Shown one piece after another: positions 19,204 through 23,011 of a stretch of DNA of 23,011 nt (position 1 is its first letter; each line of letters begins with the position of its first letter). A model generated the notes under the pieces. It did no database searches. It was not told the origin of the DNA and saw only the letters and a list, made by a program, of their open reading frames with translations. The stretch comes from Paraglomus occultum (taxonomy: Eukaryota > Glomeromycota > Glomeromycetes > Paraglomerales > Paraglomeraceae), in assembly GCA_910592205.1 (NCBI GenBank), contig CAJVPJ010000516.1, positions 1 through 23,011 on the forward strand, in the 5' to 3' direction. The position numbers and the translations under genes were made by a program.

Positions 19204-20718
19204 ATGAATAGCTTTATTGACTTATCCTCGAACCTTTCGTCTGATTACGAGAAACTGTATGACAGTGGCAGATATACAGATATTTCAATCCATGTCGGAA
19301 AAGAGCCAAATAGCAAAATTTTTCTCGCTCATACAGTGGTATTATGTACAAGAAGCAAATTCATCGAAAATAGCTTGACTGAGAATAAAGAGACGTCCGA
19401 TGCGATTCAAAAGACTGTCATATCCTTTGAAGATGTGTCTCCTGACGTTTTCGAAATGTTGCTCAGGTAAAATTCTTAAAAATGATTGAGCGAGTGTATA
19501 ATCGTAACTTGTCAAATTTAATATTGCATGCTCGACGATTACTTATAGATATATATATACTGGGCGAATGTCCTATGATTTATGCAAGAACTTGGGTTGG
19601 TTCAGCCTTTTGGATGGTGCTAGCAAGTTTGAACTAGTTGATCTCCTCGCTGCAGTCGAACGTATTTGATTGATAAAGAAAACGAATGGATTAAACAGAA
19701 TATTCTTTCAGTTCACAAGTATGCGGCATCCACGGTCTCTCTGAACAGACTTCTGGCTTACTGTAATCGAACTATAGTTTCCCACCCAGATGTTATCTTT
19801 AAATCGAACGAATTTGCAACTTTGCCAAAGGAAACTTTGATCACTTTTCTCAAAAATGATGAGCTAGACATGGATGAAGATGCGGTTTGGATGTCAGTCA
19901 TACAATGGGCCACTAAACAGGTGCCTGAACTGGAACTTGGAACTGATCCTGACAATTGGTCATCTGATGACACTAAAGCAATTAAAGATATCGTTGCAGA
20001 TTGTCTTCCTTACATAAGATTTTTGGGTATCTCCTACGACAAAGTTATCCCATATGATGAATTGTTACCAAAAAAGCTACGTCATGATATACTGACTTAC
20101 TATGCTAACAAAGATTATAAACCAAACACTCAGATATTACCACCAAGAATAAGACAAAGACACCACGTTGATTCAGTTATCATCAGCAAAGAACAAGCAG
20201 AGTGGATCTCATCAAAGATTGTAGAATCAACAAGGCGGCTTCAAGAGAAGCAAGCAACATCTATAAACAAAGATGATATTTACAAACTTACACTACTTTA
20301 CAGATGCAGTAGAGATGGTATTTTAACAAGCAAATTTAGACAACTGTGTAATGGCAAAGGACCCACAGTTTCAGTTGGGAAAGTGTTGGGTACTGAAGAA
20401 ATACTTGGTGGATACAACCCATTGTCATGGGGTTTCCGAAGTGGTAAATATACTGAAACCAAAGAAAGCTTTATATTTGCATTAGGCAAAAACATGGATA
20501 AACATACAGTAAGTTTTGTAATTGATAGTCCACACGCCATTTTTGATGCGAATAATTGCCTTCCTGATTTTGGAAATGGTATTGATTTATTTTTTGGTCG
20601 TGATAATGGGCATGGTAAACCTTATGCAAAACAGAAAGCATACCAATTTCCAATAAGATCTTCGTCAGATAACTTTGAATGGGCTGATTGGGAGGTGTTT
20701 TTGGTTTCAAAAGTTTGA
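19204..20718 (+). CDS. BTB-BACK-TLDc protein, one-base frameshift in exon 2
   Basis: ATG 19204 begins MNSFIDLSSNLSSDYEKLYD; exon 1 (to 19466) gives the BTB domain, intron 19467-19548 runs from GTAAAA to a TAG acceptor, and exon 2 (19549-20718) gives the end of BTB, BACK (ending about 20090) and TLDc (about 20173-20718: LLYRCSRDG, GGYNPLSWG, SFIFAL, FEWADWEVFLV). The likely role is a cytoplasmic adaptor, by family only. At 19658-19661 the paralogs have GAAACG but this copy has GAACG: one A is missing, so the frame hits TGA at 19667-19669. Downstream, from about 19666, exon 2 is open to TGA 20718 without further damage. Without that one base the protein would be about 480 residues, a normal family length. 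The loss is in an A-run, so a sequencing error is a real alternative to a true mutation. Confidence 0.85.
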
Positions 20719-21310
20719 TTCAAATTAGTCAGTTGGAGAACTTTGTATCCATTTAAATAAATATTGATTGACATCATTTCATAATTGTGCATGGAATATG
20801 GTTAATACGGCGCAGTTACATTATTGATAATGATTGCATCAATCTTGCTGTATTAGTATTACAAGAAATAGTCCTCTACAAGGCCTGTGCTAAGAGGCTT
20901 ACTCATGAGAACTACGCAACTACTGTACTTTTAATTTTCCAGGTGTTATTATTATTTACATATATACGTATGTACTGTATCGAAGTCCCAGCATGACTCT
21001 GTGCCCAGTAATAGAGAATAATCGCTGTACCTTTGAAACTGTTATAGATTTAAAAGAGTAAAAAGGTGACTTTCGGAGTGGTTCGCTTGGAATAATGAGT
21101 AGTACTTTGTGTTGCCCTTTTTTTCGTGAGTATAAGTGCATAATCTGCAAGAGAAATTCGAATTTTAAATGTTAAAAATTTCTAAAATGTTAATAATAAC
21201 TCTTGGAACATATTACATGGTAAAGTTCGCTTTAACAAATGTCCCATTTAACAAGATAGCTTTTAACGAAGCTTTTAATGGAAACAATTTAGTCACATAT
21301 GTTTAGCACC
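20719..21310 (+). other. Duplicated 3' flank of copy B
   Basis: Non-coding; homologous to 13384-14040. Contains AAATAAATA near 20754, a possible polyadenylation signal. The open frames at 20787-20996 (+) and 20956-21150 (-) are not conserved in copy A and are rejected as genes. Confidence 0.55.
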
Positions 21311-23011
21311 CGATTAACGAAAACTTATAACTAAAACTTGTATAACGAATAGCGAAAAAATTTTAAGCCGACTATTAAAATAACCATTTACTTTGAACAA
21401 AATTTTTCTAAATTAGTATATGCCGACGTTTGATATATAGGTAATTTTATATAAGCTAACTGTTTGTGGGAAAAATAAGTTACAAATTTATGGCGCTAAC
21501 ATTTTTGCTCATCGTAATTGAATAAAGTATAATAATAATAATAGTACGTAAAATACCCGCGTTTAACCGACCAACCAATTCTCTGAATAACTGCTTTTTG
21601 TTTGACAGTTTTGCCTCTCCCACTGTGTGTTCTTGAGACAACATAATAAAATAACTCATATGGACAGAATACATAACTTGATATTGCTTCTGCTTATAAT
21701 ACTAACAAGGAGGAAGCCAACAATATCAAATATCGCTCATTAGAAACGCCCGTGGGTAAATATATCTTTACCTAATACCCATTCCAAATCGAGGAAAAAC
21801 CGATTAGTTGAGAAAATAAATATGCGTCTGGAAATTTAAATTTCGAAACTTTGAAGCATGAACAAACTCTCAGTTAATGGCTCAGACTGAAGTAATTTTA
21901 ATCAGAAGACGAGATTAATAGCCAAATAATATTCACTTTGTCTGGTTGTGTAACAGTGTTCTAATTTATTACTCAATATTAGTTTAACATGCCGTAATGA
22001 CATACCCCGCTTCAATTAAGACGCAATTAATATTTAGTATGACTGCGTATACTGTATATGTTTTATTGTTATTGTTCATGTTCCTAAGTCTTTTTTACCT
22101 TCCAAATTTGAGTTTTTATATCAAATTTAGGTAATGTAAAGTGGAAACAATATCAAACTTGTGTTTATTATGTTCCTTATCAACGAATATAAAAACAAAT
22201 ACACACACATGATTGATGACACATCTTCTCTTTTCAGATGAAGAGACTGATAATGTACAGCATGCCAACTGTTAAGCTTATTTTTCTCCATCTGCTTATA
22301 ACATGTAACTTATTAAAATGTAGCAGAGACTTATTATCATTTTCTTTCACTCTTAGAATGTAAACTAAATGCTAATGCAGATTATCTACACAATTAGTCA
22401 CGGGACGGAAACAAAATAAAAAAAAATTGACATATTTATTTCATTTCTTGTTTTAAAAGTAGTACAAAAATTGGAAACATAAATAGATAGAACCGACTCT
22501 ATTACGTTAAGTTAGAAAAGCTTGAACGTTTTATCGCTTGCAATTCTAGTTGAAACCATCTTTTTAATATTTAATCTCTGGCTTAATTTTCCTGAAAATT
22601 GTTTAAAAAAAGACAATTTTAACAATAATTTCAATCTACAGATTACAAATAAATGAGAAAGTATACCGGAATTTTACCGAATATAATTAAGAAAAACAGG
22701 GTAACCCAAAGTTTGTTCTCAGTTACTTTTTGAATGAATATAAATCGTAGTCTTGTCGTAGTGCCACACTAGGGAGAGCGAACGTATAACACTCTTGAGA
22801 TTTACGTTTCAAACGGGGTTTTGGCTTACTCCTACTGGTCTGTAATCTCAGGCGAGTTGGTGACCTTAAAAGGCTTTACGTATTGTCCGTCTAAGCGAAC
22901 GTATATACGTATCTGGTAAAATTATTATTTTCTTTCGAGATAACTAACTGGTTCTAATTAGTCGGATTCAAACTAAAGTCTACTCAGTTGGGAAAGTTTT
23001 CACTAATGTAC
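21311..23011. other. No gene seen
   Basis: AT-rich sequence without a supportable coding region on either strand. A minus-strand frame at 21480-21674 contains a protein-like stretch (AKLSNKKQLFRELVGRLNAG) but is otherwise low complexity and has no partner exons. No tRNA-like cloverleaf was found. Confidence 0.5.

Larger units (their letters stand above)
18554..21310 (+). repeat. Segmental duplication, copy B (BTB-BACK-TLDc locus with flanks)
   Basis: Counterpart of about 11326-14040, same orientation, roughly 7.2 kb downstream. Homology covers about 650 bases of upstream flank, both exons, the 82-bp intron (same length in both copies) and about 590 bases downstream. The flanks are much more diverged than the exons, with many small indels, so this is an old duplication rather than an assembly artefact. 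The plus-strand open frame at 18949-19182 lies in duplicated flank and is not kept in copy A. Confidence 0.75.

Noticed and set aside
21480-21674. Minus-strand frame with a protein-like centre
   Set aside because: Flanks are low complexity and hydrophobic by base composition; no splice signals or family resemblance.
22740-22900. GC-richer patch considered as a tRNA or small RNA
   Set aside because: No acceptor stem pairing, no T-arm GTTCGA box and no plausible cloverleaf.

Overview
The window looks like nuclear DNA of an arbuscular mycorrhizal fungus (Glomeromycotina), most like Rhizophagus. This is inferred from gene content and architecture, not from a search. The DNA is AT-rich and gene-poor, and the introns are short (about 56-90 nt, GT...AG). 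The recognisable families are ones I know to be strongly expanded in that lineage: BTB-BACK-TLDc proteins, Sel1-repeat proteins, an HMG-box protein, a Crinkler-type (CRN) P-loop ATPase with a nuclease-like C-terminus, and pogo/Tigger-type DNA transposon remains.

Layout. 1-2031: no convincing gene. 2032-about 4440 (+): a BTB-BACK gene whose C-terminal part is a Sel1 array, broken by an in-frame stop and a frameshift and trailing into decayed Sel1 units. 4786-4920: a small inverted-repeat element. 5825-6076 (+): a lone, frameshifted BTB exon cut off at its splice donor. About 6114-10613: a block of different character, holding two minus-strand coding remnants, a GC-richer minus-strand CRN-type gene (7474-9351) with two well-marked introns but a damaged 5' end, and a short unknown minus-strand coding segment (10257-10439). 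11840-13383 (+): a BTB-BACK-TLDc gene with an 11-nt deletion just before its intron. 14134-14895: a 762-bp pogo/Tigger-type element with terminal inverted repeats, a TA target duplication and a leftover transposase C-terminus. 16569-17207 (-): an apparently intact 212-residue HMG-box protein. 19204-20718 (+): a second BTB-BACK-TLDc gene with a single-base deletion. 21311-23011: no gene seen.

The four BTB loci are paralogs on the same strand. The two TLDc loci also share upstream and downstream flanks, so a unit of about 2.7 kb was duplicated as a segment; the lone BTB exon shares part of the same upstream flank. The Sel1 locus has the same BTB-BACK body, but its tail switches from TLDc to Sel1 in the linker after BACK. 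Every BTB locus carries a different reading-frame lesion. The picture is of a paralog cluster in birth-and-death evolution, with transposon and CRN debris inserted into it. Only the HMG-box gene reads as a clean, complete gene. I found no tRNA, rRNA or CRISPR array.
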